From positions 124,001-188,000 of the forward strand of contig NZ_JAJSBI010000017.1 of assembly GCF_021261325.1 (NCBI RefSeq): DNA of 64,000 nucleotides, in the 5' to 3' direction. Positions within the stretch are counted from its first letter, which is position 1, and every line of letters begins with the position of its first letter. The DNA comes from Streptomyces guryensis (GTDB taxonomy: Bacteria; Actinomycetota; Actinomycetes; Streptomycetales; Streptomycetaceae). A program made the position numbers and the translations under genes. Shown piece by piece: positions 51,474 through 60,556 of the stretch. Under the pieces are notes generated by a model that saw only the letters and a program-made list of their open reading frames with translations, was not told the origin of the DNA and ran no database searches.

Positions 51474-53146
51474 GACTGCTCCAGATACCGGTGGACGAGC
51501 ATCACGGCCATGGCTCCCTCTCCGACGGCGGACGCGACCCGTTTCGCGGACTCGGCGCGGGCGTCGCCCGCCACGAACACGCCGGGAATGTTGGTCTCCA
51601 GGTGGTACGGCGGCCGGTCCAGCTCCCAGTCCGCCGGCGGCCGCCCGTCCGGGGTCAGGTCGGGCCCGGCCAGGATGAACCCGTGCCCGTCGCGCAGCAC
51701 CGTGCCGTCGAGCCAGTCGGTCAGCGGGGCCGCGCCGATGAACACGAACATCCACTGCGCGTCGACGAGTTCGGTCTCACCGGTGTCCACGTCGCGCAGG
51801 GTGAGCTGCTCCAGGTGGTCGCCGCCATGGGCGGTCTCGACGACGGTACGCGCGCGTACCGAGATGTTCGGCGCCTCGTTGATCTGCTGGATCAGGTAGT
51901 ACGACATCGATGCGGACAGATCCGCCCCGCGCACCAGCAGCGTGACCGACTTGGCGCCCCGGGACAGATACATCGCCGCCTGCCCGGCCGAGTTGGCGCC
52001 GCCGACGATGTACACGTCGTGGCCGTGGCAGGAGGCCGCCTCGGTCAGCGCCGAGCCGTAGAACACCCCGCAGCCCGTCAGGTCGTTGCAGCCCGGTGCG
52101 TCCAGCTGCCGGTACGACACGCCGGTCGCCAGGATCACACTGTGCGCGGCGACCGCCGAACCGTCGGAGAACCGCACGGTCCGCGCGGCCCCGTTGACCT
52201 CCAGCCCCGTCACCTGACGTGCGGTGAGGATCTCGGCGCCGAACTTCGCCGCCTGCCGCCGCGCCCGGTCGGTCAGCTGCGCCCCGGACACGCCGTCGGG
52301 GAAGCCCAGGTAGTTCTCGATGCGCGAGCTCTGCCCCGCCTGCCCGCCGGTCGCCGACCGCTCCACGAGCACCGTCCGCAGCCCCTCCGACGCGCCGTAC
52401 ACCGCGGCCCCGAGCCCGGCGGGCCCGCCGCCGATGACGACGAGGTCGTAGAAGTCCGCCGCCGGCGTGGTCGCCAGCCCCACCCGCGCGGCCAGCTCGG
52501 GCGCCTCCGGTTCGACCAGGGGCGTACCGTCCGGGGTGACCACCAGCGGCAGCCGTTGCCCGTCCTGCCCGGCCGCCGCCAGCAGCCGCTTCCCCTCGGG
52601 CTCGTCCGCCGAGTACCAGCGGTACGGCACTTGGTTGCGGGCCAGGAACTCCCGTACGTCCGAGGAACGCGCCGACCAGCGGTGCCCCACCACCTTGGTG
52701 CTGGGCACCGGCCGGAAGTCGCTGCAGCGCCACGCCTCCAGCAGATCGTCCAGGACGGGGTACAGCTTCTCCTCGGGCGGGTCCCAGGGCTTGAGCAGAT
52801 AGTGGTCCAGGTCGACGACGTTGATCGCGTCGATGGCCGCGCCGGTGTCCGCGTACGCGGTCAGCAGTACCCGCCGGGCGCCCGGATACACATCCAGGGC
52901 CTGCTCCAGGAACTCGATGCCGTTCATCTGCGGCATGCGGTAGTCGGCCAGGATCACGGCCACCAGGTCGCCGCGCAGCTTCAGCTCCCGCAACGCCTCC
53001 AGCGCGGACTCGCCGGACTCCGCCCGCACGATCCGGTACGACTCGCCGTAGCGCCGCCGCAGATCACGGGCGACGGCCCGGGAGACTCCCGGATCGTCGT
53101 CCACGGTCATGATGACGGTCCGCGCTGCGTCGGACGCCTGTGCCAT
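51470..53146 (-). CDS. Receiver domain fused to thioredoxin-reductase-like flavoprotein
   Basis: A 558-residue fusion. Residues 1-140 are a receiver domain (MTVDDDPGVSRAVARDL, ILADYRMPQMNG with the phospho-acceptor Asp, LLTAYAD, LLKPWDPP). A linker with a possible thioredoxin-like fold (KVVGHRWSARSSDVREFL) follows. From about 235 is an FAD/NAD oxidoreductase (DLVVIGGGPAGLGAAVYG, GFPDGVSGAQL, DVYIVGGANSAGQAAMYL, GVFVAGDARAESAKRVASAVGEGA). The redox-active CxxC of real thioredoxin reductase is not present at its usual place (GVFYGSALTEA). First of three overlapping genes with the cNMP kinase and zinc finger; ATG 53146 with GGGAG. Confidence 0.92.
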   Translation of the reverse strand: MAQASDAARTVIMTVDDDPGVSRAVARDLRRRYGESYRIVRAESGESALEALRELKLRGDLVAVILADYRMPQMNGIEFLEQALDVYPGARRVLLTAYADTGAAIDAINVVDLDHYLLKPWDPPEEKLYPVLDDLLEAWRCSDFRPVPSTKVVGHRWSARSSDVREFLARNQVPYRWYSADEPEGKRLLAAAGQDGQRLPLVVTPDGTPLVEPEAPELAARVGLATTPAADFYDLVVIGGGPAGLGAAVYGASEGLRTVLVERSATGGQAGQSSRIENYLGFPDGVSGAQLTDRARRQAAKFGAEILTARQVTGLEVNGAARTVRFSDGSAVAAHSVILATGVSYRQLDAPGCNDLTGCGVFYGSALTEAASCHGHDVYIVGGANSAGQAAMYLSRGAKSVTLLVRGADLSASMSYYLIQQINEAPNISVRARTVVETAHGGDHLEQLTLRDVDTGETELVDAQWMFVFIGAAPLTDWLDGTVLRDGHGFILAGPDLTPDGRPPADWELDRPPYHLETNIPGVFVAGDARAESAKRVASAVGEGAMAVMLVHRYLEQS

Positions 53147-53438
53147 ACGTCTCCCACCCCGAGTGGCCGGACTGACGGCCGGCGAGCCCTGTCGCAAGGG
53201 CAGTCACCGCGCCGGCTCCCGCCCATCGTATGTTCGATCGCCCCGCTTCGCTCCGGCTGTACGGCGGAGCCACCGCTCAGCGGCGCCCCGACGACAGCAC
53301 GCAGAACTCGTTCCCCCGGGATCGGCGAGTGTCACCGACGACACCTCGCCTTGCCCGACATGGCCAAGATCAGTCCGGGCAGGCGCGTAGTGAACACTGG
53401 GTCCGAGTGACCTGACCACGAGACTGGGAGGCAGCCGC

Positions 53439-54311
53439 ATGACCCGCCCGATCACCGCAGGCGTCGACGGAACCGAGGAGAGCATCGCGGCATTGGACTG
53501 GGCGGCCCGGGAGGCGGTCCGGCGGGGGCTGGCGCTGCGCGTCGTGCAGGCCTGGCGCTTCCAGCCCTACGAGGCGATCGACGCCGCTGATCCGGGCACG
53601 CAGGCCGGATGGGTGCGGGACGCGCTGGACGAGGCCCTCCGGAGTGTCACCACACGGCATCCGGATCTCGATGTCGCCACCGATGTCGTGGCGGGCGAGA
53701 CGGTCGACACGCTGGTCGAGGAGGCCGCGGAGGCCGAGATGCTCGTGCTCGGATCACGTGGGCACGGGCCCGTCGTCGGCTTCCTGCTCGGCTCCGTCGG
53801 CCAGCAGGTGATCGCCGAGGCGACGCGGCCGGTGGTGCTCGTGCGCGCCGGCGACCGGCCGACCGGCGAGGCCGCCGGACGCGAGGTCGTCGTCGGCCAG
53901 CAGGGCGAGCCGGACGACAGCGCCGAGACGCTGCGGTTCGCGTTCGAGACGGCGGCCGCCCGCGGCGCCACCGTGCGCGCGGTGCGGGCCTGGACACTGC
54001 CACCGGTGTTCGCGTACAGCCCGGGCTCGATGCACCTGCTCGACGAGGCGGGCGGCCTGGAACCGTTCGAGACGAAGGCACTCGCCGCCGCGCTGCAGCC
54101 CTGGCGGGACCGCTTCCCCGACGTGCCCGTGATCGAGCACCTGGAGATGGGCAGCGCCGGCCAGCTACTGCTGTCGGTGGCCGCGCGGGCCCAGCTGATG
54201 GTCGTCGGCCGGCGCGCCCACCGCACGGCCGTCGGCACGCGCATCGGGTCGGTGGCGCACGGCGTCCTGCACCATGCGGACTGCCCGGTGGCCGTGGTCC
54301 CGCACGCCTGA
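53439..54311 (+). CDS. Tandem universal stress protein
   Basis: A 290-residue protein of two UspA domains (1-140 and about 148-290). The ATP-binding Gly motifs are LGSRGHGPVVGFLLGSVGQQV in the first and VGRRAHRTAVGTRIGSVAHGV in the second, broken here as GSRGHGPVVGF and RRAHRTAVG. The first opens ITAGVDGTEESIAALDWA. Such tandem proteins are typical of actinobacterial dormancy and hypoxia responses. No clear DevR box was found in the 292-bp gap upstream. Start ATG 53439 with GGGAGG. Confidence 0.93.
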   Translation: MTRPITAGVDGTEESIAALDWAAREAVRRGLALRVVQAWRFQPYEAIDAADPGTQAGWVRDALDEALRSVTTRHPDLDVATDVVAGETVDTLVEEAAEAEMLVLGSRGHGPVVGFLLGSVGQQVIAEATRPVVLVRAGDRPTGEAAGREVVVGQQGEPDDSAETLRFAFETAAARGATVRAVRAWTLPPVFAYSPGSMHLLDEAGGLEPFETKALAAALQPWRDRFPDVPVIEHLEMGSAGQLLLSVAARAQLMVVGRRAHRTAVGTRIGSVAHGVLHHADCPVAVVPHA

Positions 54312-54312
54312 G

Positions 54313-55548
54313 TCACTCCGGGTTGACCGGCTCCAGGGTCTCCCGCGCCTTGGGCAGCACGTTCTCGATGTAGTCCTCGACCGCCGTGTCCAGCCCCATG
54401 TCGTGCTGCGCCCGCTCGGACAGGTACCAGCGGTGTTCCAGCAGCTCGTGGTAGATCTCAGCCGGGTCCATCGAGCCGCGCAGTTCGAGGGGCACGGCGC
54501 GCACGGTGGGCCGGAAGACGTCCCGTACCCACCGGTGGGCCAGTACCTCGGGGCGGGCCGCGAGGGGGTCGCCGGGCGCGTAGTCGTCCTGGGTGGCCAT
54601 CCAGCTCTCCAGGTCGTTCAGCAGCCGCCGCGCCTGGTTCTCCTCGGCGTCGAGGCCGGTCAGACGCAGCAGCTGGCGCTGGTGGTGGCCGGCGTCGACG
54701 ACCTTGGGCACGAAGGTGACCGTGTCCCCGTTGGAGGAGTGCTGGATCTGCATCTCGGCCACGTCGAAACCGAGTTCGTTCAGGCGGCGGATCCGGCGCT
54801 CGATGTAGTGGTACTTGCCGGCCGGGTACACGGACGTGCGGGTCAGTTCCTGCCACAGGTCCCCGTAGCGGGCACAGATCTCCATGCCGAACTCGACCGG
54901 GTCCACGGAGGGGTGCAGCGCCCCGGATGCCTCCAGGTCGAGGAGCTCGCCGCTGATGTTCACGCGCGCGAGGTCGAGGTCGTAGTCGCGCTGTCCGCCG
55001 CTGAGCCGGGGGTGCAGGTCGCCGGTCTCGGCGTCCACCAGGTACGCGGCGTAGGCGCCCGCGTCGCGCCGGAAGAGGGTGTTGGACAGTGAGCAGTCGC
55101 CCCAGGCGAACCCGGCGAGGTGCAGGCGCACCAGCAGCACGGCGAGAGCGTCCATCAGGCGGTGCATGGTGGCCGGGCGCATCGTCGTCTCGAACATCGA
55201 GCGGTAGGGCTGCGAGCCGCGCAGATGCCGGGTGATCAGCACCGGTTCCAGCGGGTCGCCCTCCTGGTCGGCGCGTCCGGTGACCACGGCCAGCGGGTCC
55301 ACCGCGGGGATACCGAGCCGGTCCAGGTCGCGCAGCAGCTCGTACTCGCGCAGGGCGGGCCGTTCGGCGAGTTCCTTGACGGCGATCACCTCGTCGCCGG
55401 CCCGGGCGTAGCGCACGACGTGCCGGGATATGCCGCGCGGCAGCGGGACCAGGTACTCGTCGGGCCACTCCTCCAGGGGCAGGTGCCAGGGCAGGGCCAG
55501 CAGGAGCGCGGGGTGCTCCGGGTTCGTCGCGCTGATCTGCAGTGCCAT
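54313..55548 (-). CDS. DUF4032 protein with kinase-like N-terminal fold
   Basis: A 411-residue protein. The N-terminal half resembles an aminoglycoside/WaaP-type kinase fold: EVIAVKELAERPALREYELL (Lys and Glu), LAGFAWGDCSLSNTLF in place of the catalytic loop, and AYLVDAETGDLHP in place of DFG. The C-terminal half (about 225-411) is DUF4032 (SNGDTVTFVPKVVDAGHHQR, HRWYLSERAQHDMGLDTAV). Its reaction is unknown; phosphotransfer is suggested by the fold only. The stop is one base from the stop of the convergent stress protein gene. Confidence 0.85.
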   Translation of the reverse strand: MALQISATNPEHPALLLALPWHLPLEEWPDEYLVPLPRGISRHVVRYARAGDEVIAVKELAERPALREYELLRDLDRLGIPAVDPLAVVTGRADQEGDPLEPVLITRHLRGSQPYRSMFETTMRPATMHRLMDALAVLLVRLHLAGFAWGDCSLSNTLFRRDAGAYAAYLVDAETGDLHPRLSGGQRDYDLDLARVNISGELLDLEASGALHPSVDPVEFGMEICARYGDLWQELTRTSVYPAGKYHYIERRIRRLNELGFDVAEMQIQHSSNGDTVTFVPKVVDAGHHQRQLLRLTGLDAEENQARRLLNDLESWMATQDDYAPGDPLAARPEVLAHRWVRDVFRPTVRAVPLELRGSMDPAEIYHELLEHRWYLSERAQHDMGLDTAVEDYIENVLPKARETLEPVNPE

Positions 55549-55589
55549 GGCGTGCGTGTCCTTGCCTCGCGGGTGATCGTCACCTCACC

Positions 55590-56336
55590 TTAGAGGGCGC
55601 GCTCCTTGGCCTGAAGCGCCGCTTCACGTACTGGACCGCGGTGCACCGGGCCGTGCCCGGGCAGCAGCAGCTCGCCTTCCAGTGCGGCCAGGATGTCCAG
55701 CGAGGCCACGGCGCGGGCGCGCTCGTGGTGGAACATGTCGGGCAGCAGCTGCGGCCCCTGGATCCGCGAGGTGGGGTGGCCACTGGCCAGCGCGTCGCCC
55801 GAGATCAGCACCCCGGCGTCCGGCAGGTGGAAGGCCGTGTGCCCGTCGGTGTGGCCGGGTGTGTGCACCGGCACGGGGCGGCCCGGCAGGTCCAGCGGGC
55901 CCGCTGCCGGGAACGGCTCCGGGGCGGCGACCGGCACATGGGCCATGCCGCCGGAGCGAAGGGTGTGCACCGACCAGGGCAGGACCCCTGGCCGCCAGCT
56001 GTTCTTCACGACCTGCCCGACGGTCACCTGCTGCAGGAACTCCCGGCGTGCGTGCGGCACTTCGGCCTCATGGAGATACACGGGCGTGCCGTAGGTGCAG
56101 CGCAGATACTCGGCGGAGCCCAGATGGTCGTTGTGCGCGTGCGTGATCAGCACCGCCGCGACGGCCTCCGGTGCACCACCCACCGCCTCCAGCGACGCGA
56201 GCAACTGCTCCCGGTCTCCGAGGTAGCCGGTGTCCACCAGGGTCATCTCGTCGCCCTCGGTGAGGATCACCCAGTTGGTGTTGCTGCCGTGTACCAGGTG
56301 AATGCCGTCGGCGACTTGCCGCACGTCTGCCTGCAT
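55590..56336 (-). CDS. Metallo-beta-lactamase-fold hydrolase
   Basis: A 248-residue MBL enzyme. The metal ligands are in THAHNDHLG (HxHxDH), the His in VPVHTPGHTDGH, the bridging Asp in LISGDALASG and the last His in LLPGHGPV. It is similar to glyoxalase II / lactonase-like hydrolases; the substrate is unknown. Start ATG 56336 begins the conserved VRQVADGIHLVHGSNTNW. A single-gene unit. Confidence 0.88.
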   Translation of the reverse strand: MQADVRQVADGIHLVHGSNTNWVILTEGDEMTLVDTGYLGDREQLLASLEAVGGAPEAVAAVLITHAHNDHLGSAEYLRCTYGTPVYLHEAEVPHARREFLQQVTVGQVVKNSWRPGVLPWSVHTLRSGGMAHVPVAAPEPFPAAGPLDLPGRPVPVHTPGHTDGHTAFHLPDAGVLISGDALASGHPTSRIQGPQLLPDMFHHERARAVASLDILAALEGELLLPGHGPVHRGPVREAALQAKERAL

Positions 56337-56516
56337 GATTGCCCCGCGTGGTGAGGTCCCTGACCGACAGCACCAGCAAAGCAGACGCGGCCCGCACCGG
56401 AAGCGGCAGGTCCGCGCCAATCTGCGAGTTCGCAAGCTCGCAGAGGGAGGGCTGCCTCCGGCACCGTCCGCCGGAGGCAGCCCCCTGCGTGCGGGCGAAG
56501 CGGCCGCCTCTCCGCC

Positions 56517-57143
56517 TCACCGCACGCCGTGCGGGCGGAACTGGATGCTGATGCGCGGTCCCGCGGCGCGTGTGGTCTTCGGAACGGAGTGCTCCCACGT
56601 CCGCTGGCAGGAGCCGCCCATCACGATGAGATCGCCGTGCCCCAGCGGACGCCGGACGCTGTCGCCGCCCCGCATCGGACGCAGCAGCAGATCGCGGGGC
56701 GCGCCCACGGAGAGGATGGCGACCATGGTGTCCTGGCGGGCGCCCCGCCCGATCCGGTCGCCGTGCCAGGCGACGCTGTCCCGCCCGTCGCGGTAGTAGC
56801 AGAGCCCGGCCGTGGTGAACGGCTCGCCCAGCTCGTCGGCATAGTGCGCGGACAGGGCGTCGCGCGCCTCGTCCAGCACCGGGTGGGGGAAGGTGTCGTC
56901 CGCTCCGTAGAACGAGAGCAGCCGGGGTACGTCGACGACCTGGTCGTACATCTTGCGGCGCTCCGCGTGCCAGGGCACCTCCGCGGCCAGCCGTTCGAAC
57001 AGGATGTCCGAGCCGCCGAGCCAGCCCGGCAGCACGTCGATCCAGGCGCCGAGGCCGAGAGGCGTCCGACGGATCCCGTCGAGGGAGCCGAGGCGCAACT
57101 CGTCGGTCTGGTCGAAGAGCGAGCCCTGGAGGTGCGTGGTCAC
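56517..57143 (-). CDS. AlkB-type 2-oxoglutarate/iron dioxygenase
   Basis: A 208-residue AlkB-family enzyme. The iron ligands are His and Asp in SVAWHGDRIG and His in TWEHSVPKT; the 2-oxoglutarate-binding Arg is in RISIQFRPHG. It repairs alkylated bases in DNA or RNA by oxidative demethylation. The start is GTG 57143, chosen because the upstream in-frame region has no homology. A near-match SOS box lies 24 bp upstream, so it may be DNA-damage inducible. Confidence 0.88.
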   Translation of the reverse strand: MTTHLQGSLFDQTDELRLGSLDGIRRTPLGLGAWIDVLPGWLGGSDILFERLAAEVPWHAERRKMYDQVVDVPRLLSFYGADDTFPHPVLDEARDALSAHYADELGEPFTTAGLCYYRDGRDSVAWHGDRIGRGARQDTMVAILSVGAPRDLLLRPMRGGDSVRRPLGHGDLIVMGGSCQRTWEHSVPKTTRAAGPRISIQFRPHGVR

Positions 57144-57166
57144 AGATTCAGCGTACCCCGATATTC

Positions 57167-57178
57167 GAATCTCTGTTC
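57167..57178 (-). promoter_or_regulatory. Candidate SOS (LexA) box before alkB
   Basis: GAAT-CTCT-GTTC differs by one base from the actinobacterial LexA core GAAC-N4-GTTC. It is 24 bp upstream of the AlkB start. A single short near match, so moderate support only. Confidence 0.45.
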
Positions 57179-57242
57179 CCATCCGGACTCTGTTCCTGTC
57201 TGGTTCGGCCGGGATCCCGGTGCTCCACACCCTTCCGCCTTC

Positions 57243-57276
57243 CGATGCATCGGTGTATCGGATACATTCATGTATC
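57243..57276. promoter_or_regulatory. Operator dyads before the TetR gene
   Basis: Three palindromes in a row: CGATGCATCG (57243-57252), TGTATC-G-GATACA (57254-57266) and, overlapping it, GATACAT-TC-ATGTATC (57261-57276). They end 16 bp before the TetR ATG and overlap any promoter there, so this is the likely autoregulatory site of the TetR and the control point for the flavoprotein gene that follows. Confidence 0.75.
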
Positions 57277-57291
57277 GAACGGAGGTCGGAG

Positions 57292-57921
57292 ATGACGACA
57301 GGGGAAACGGCGGCCCCGCGCGTGACCAGGCGCCGGGTCCGCACACGCGCCAACCTCCTCGATGCCGCCTTCGCCGTGTTCGCCACCAAGGGCTTCGGGC
57401 GGGTCTCCATCGAGGAGGTCTGCGAGGCCGCCGGCTACAGCAGAGGAGCCTTCTACTCCAACTTCGACAGCCTGGACGAGCTGTTCTTCGCCCTCTACCG
57501 GCAGCGCGCCGACCTCATCGCGGACCAGGTCTCCGGCGCCCTCGCCCTGGACGGACCGGACCTGGACGTGGCCGCCGCCGTCGACCGCGTCACCGAAGTA
57601 CTGCTCCTCGACCTGGACTGGCTCCTGGTGAAGACGGACTTCCTGGTGCACGCCGCCCGCGATCCGCAGGTCGCCGAGACCCTGCTGGAACACCGGTCGC
57701 GGCTGCGGCGGGCGGTGGCCGACCGGCTCGCCCGCGCGCAGGGACTCGCCCAACTGCCCGCCGTGCTCGGCGACATCGACGGCGCGGCGCACGCCGTGGT
57801 CGCCGCGTACGACGGAGTCACCACCCAACTGCTGCTGGACAAGGACGTGGACAGCGCCCGCGGCTGGCTCAAGCAACTGCTGACCGCGCTGCTGACCGAC
57901 GGCAGTGGCACCTCCCGATGA
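57292..57921 (+). CDS. TetR-family regulator of the FAD dehydrogenase
   Basis: A 209-residue TetR protein. The DNA-binding part reads VSIEEVCEAAGYSRGAFYSNF followed by DSLDELFFALY. ATG 57292 has GGAGG. The FAD-dehydrogenase gene follows 56 bp later in the same direction, so the two probably share a transcript or regulator. The palindromes at 57243-57276 are its likely operator. Confidence 0.9.
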   Translation: MTTGETAAPRVTRRRVRTRANLLDAAFAVFATKGFGRVSIEEVCEAAGYSRGAFYSNFDSLDELFFALYRQRADLIADQVSGALALDGPDLDVAAAVDRVTEVLLLDLDWLLVKTDFLVHAARDPQVAETLLEHRSRLRRAVADRLARAQGLAQLPAVLGDIDGAAHAVVAAYDGVTTQLLLDKDVDSARGWLKQLLTALLTDGSGTSR

Positions 57922-57977
57922 GTTCTCCGAACGAGCCCCCTCAACCAGACCACCGAACGAGCAAAGGAACCCTCGCC

Positions 57978-59648
57978 ATGGATGCGGACGTCATCGTCGT
58001 CGGAGCGGGCCTCGCGGGCCTGGTCGCCGCGCACGAGCTCACCAGCCGGGGCCGCAGGGTCGCGCTGGTCGACCAGGAGAACGCCGCCAACCTGGGAGGC
58101 CAGGCGTTCTGGTCCTTCGGCGGGCTGTTCCTCGTGGACTCCCCGGAGCAGCGCCGCCTGGGCATCAAGGACTCCTTCGACCTGGCCTGGAACGACTGGC
58201 AGGGCAGCGCCGGGTTCGACCGGGTCGACGACGAGGACTCCTGGGCGGTGCGCTGGGCCCGCGCGTACGTCGAGTGGGCGGCGGGGGAGAAGCGGTCCTG
58301 GCTGGACGGGCACGGCATCAAGCTGCTGCCGACGGTCGGCTGGGCCGAACGGGGCGACCTGCGGGCCGACGGCCACGGCAACTCCGTGCCCCGCTTCCAC
58401 GTCACCTGGGGCACCGGCACCGGCGTCGTGGAGCCGTTCGTCGACCACGCCAAGCAGGCCGCCCGCGACGGACTGCTCACCTTCCACCACCGCCACCAGG
58501 TCGACGAGCTGGTGATCGAGGAAGGCGCCGCCCGCGGAGTGCGGGGAACGGTACTCGCCGAAGACCGCTCGCCCCGGGGAATCCCCTCCAACCGCGACCG
58601 CATCGGCGACTTCGAACTCACCGCCCGGGCCGTCGTCGTCACCACCGGCGGCATCGGCGCCAACCACGACATCGTGCGCCGCTACTGGCCGGAGCGCCTC
58701 GGTACCCCGCCCACCGACATGGTCACCGGCGTTCCCGCGTACGTCGACGGCCGCATGCTCGACATCAGTGCCGAGGCGGGCGTCCGTCTGGTCAACCGCG
58801 ACCGCATGTGGCACTACACCGAGGGCGTCCAGAACTGGGACCCGATCTGGCCCGGCCACGGCATTCGGATCCTGCCCGGCCCCTCCTCCCTCTGGTTCGA
58901 CGCCCTCGGCCGCCGCCTGCCCGACCCCTGCCTGCCCGGCTACGACACCCTGGGCACCCTCAAACACCTGCGCACCACCGAGGACATCGCGGGCTACGAC
59001 CACTCCTGGTTCATCCTCACGCAGAAGATCATCGAGAAGGAGTTCGCGCTGTCGGGCTCCGAGCAGAACCCCGACATCACCGCCAAGGACAAGGGCGCGG
59101 TCCTGAAGAACCGTCTCGGCAAGGGCGCCCCGGCCCCGGTCGACGCGTTCCTGCGCCAGGGAGCCGACTTCGTGACCGCCCCCACCCTGGAGCAACTCGT
59201 CACGAAGATGAACGAGTTGACGGACAAGCCGCTGCTCGATGCGGACGAACTGCGCCGCCAGATCGAGGCCCGCGACCGGCAGATCGCCAACCCCTACAGC
59301 AAGGACTCCCAGATCCAGGGCATCCGCAACGCCCGCCGCTACATCGGCGACCGCCTCGGCCGCGTCGCCACCCCGCACCGCATCCTCGACCCGGCGGCCG
59401 GCCCGCTCATCGGCGTCAAGCTGCACGTCCTCACCCGCAAGACCCTCGGCGGCATCCAGACCGACCTCGACTCCCGCGCCCTGGGCGCCGACGGCACCCC
59501 GATCGACGGTCTCTACGCGGCCGGCGAGGTCGCCGGCTTCGGCGGCGGAGGCGTCCACGGCTACAACGCCCTGGAGGGCACCTTCCTCGGCGGCTGCCTC
59601 TTCTCCGGCCGAGCGGCGGGACGGGCGGCGGCGAAGCAGACCGCCTGA
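57978..59648 (+). CDS. FAD-binding dehydrogenase, 3-ketosteroid-dehydrogenase-like
   Basis: A 556-residue flavoprotein of the FAD_binding_2 (fumarate reductase/KstD) family. FAD-binding GAGLAGLVAAHELTSRG is at the N-terminus; further blocks are ENAANLGGQAFWSFGGL, VVVTTGGIGANHDIV, and the C-terminal GLYAAGEVAGFGGGGVHGYNALEG. This subgroup is widely annotated FAD-binding dehydrogenase; a desaturating or reducing reaction on a steroid-like or aromatic compound is plausible. ATG 57978 has AAAGGA. A decayed GMC oxidoreductase follows it, possibly once part of the same pathway. Confidence 0.9.
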   Translation: MDADVIVVGAGLAGLVAAHELTSRGRRVALVDQENAANLGGQAFWSFGGLFLVDSPEQRRLGIKDSFDLAWNDWQGSAGFDRVDDEDSWAVRWARAYVEWAAGEKRSWLDGHGIKLLPTVGWAERGDLRADGHGNSVPRFHVTWGTGTGVVEPFVDHAKQAARDGLLTFHHRHQVDELVIEEGAARGVRGTVLAEDRSPRGIPSNRDRIGDFELTARAVVVTTGGIGANHDIVRRYWPERLGTPPTDMVTGVPAYVDGRMLDISAEAGVRLVNRDRMWHYTEGVQNWDPIWPGHGIRILPGPSSLWFDALGRRLPDPCLPGYDTLGTLKHLRTTEDIAGYDHSWFILTQKIIEKEFALSGSEQNPDITAKDKGAVLKNRLGKGAPAPVDAFLRQGADFVTAPTLEQLVTKMNELTDKPLLDADELRRQIEARDRQIANPYSKDSQIQGIRNARRYIGDRLGRVATPHRILDPAAGPLIGVKLHVLTRKTLGGIQTDLDSRALGADGTPIDGLYAAGEVAGFGGGGVHGYNALEGTFLGGCLFSGRAAGRAAAKQTA

Positions 59649-59689
59649 CCGGCGGTCGCGCGCGCAGCAGGGGGACCGGAGTGCCGACC

Positions 59690-60556
59690 GGCCGCCCCTG
59701 CGGCACTGCCTTCCCGCACGGCCGGACGAGATCGAACGCATCCTGCGCGTCGCCGCCCGGCTGCTCGACGTCCTCGGCGCCAAGGGCCTGCTCGCCCTGG
59801 CCGGCGCCGGACGACTCGGCCGGCGGGCCGCGGTCCGCTGCGCCGCAACGCATTGGGCTGCAAGGCTTCCTGCCAGTGCGTGGTGGGGTGTCCCACCGGC
59901 GTCAAGCAGAGCGTGCGCCTGGCCGTCCTGCCCGACGCGTGCGCCCACGGAGCGGGCATCGTCACCGGCGCACGGGTGCTGCGGATCCTCCTCGACCACG
60001 ACCGACCGGGCCCGCCACCAGCCGCGGGCATCCTGGCCCGACGGGCGGACGGCAGCGAACCGATGATCGCCGACCGGCCCGCGGGACGGGTCCTGGGCCA
60101 GGGCCGCACCCTCGTCCGCTACCGCCCGGACCCCCGCGACGGCGCCCGGCTGATGACCGCCGTATGAGCCATGGGCCGCACCCTCTTCGCCGCCGGGGCC
60201 CACGAGGTGCTCACCGGTGTTCCAAGGGCTCCGTGCGCCCGCACCCTCGCCGAACTCGACGCGCTGCTCACCGGGATCAACCGGGATCACCCCGCGTGAT
60301 CTGCACCTGTCGGCCCTCCACCCGGCCGGCACGGTCGCCGCGGGCGGCCGCCCCGGGCGGGCGCCGGCCGATGCCGAGGGCCGGCCGATGCCGAAGGCCG
60401 GCTGTAAGGCGTCCACGGCGTTCTCGTCACCGACGCCCCCGTCCTGCCGGCTGCCCGGGGGTCAACCGCCGACTGAGCACCATGGCGGCAGCCCTCGCGG
60501 TCACGGAGTACTACCTCGCATCCGGACCCAGCAGCCGGAGCAGTACCGCGGCATGA
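59690..60556 (+). pseudogene. Remnant of a GMC oxidoreductase
   Basis: Pieces in all three plus frames line up with one GMC (glucose-methanol-choline) oxidoreductase: PDEIERILRVAARLLDVLG (59724-59780), GCKASCQCVVGCPTGVKQSV with VLPDACAHGAGIVTGARVL (59853-60167, closed by a TGA), RTLFAAGAHEVLTGVPRAP (from 60174), RDLHLSALHPAGTVAAGG (from about 60292) and MAAALAVTEYYLASG near the end. The N-terminal FAD-binding part and central segments are missing. At least three frame changes and an internal stop make it non-functional. Its tail overlaps the end of the DUF488 gene. Confidence 0.8.

Noticed and set aside
53147..53438. Possible DevR/DosR box before the universal stress protein
   Set aside because: No good palindromic match was found by eye.
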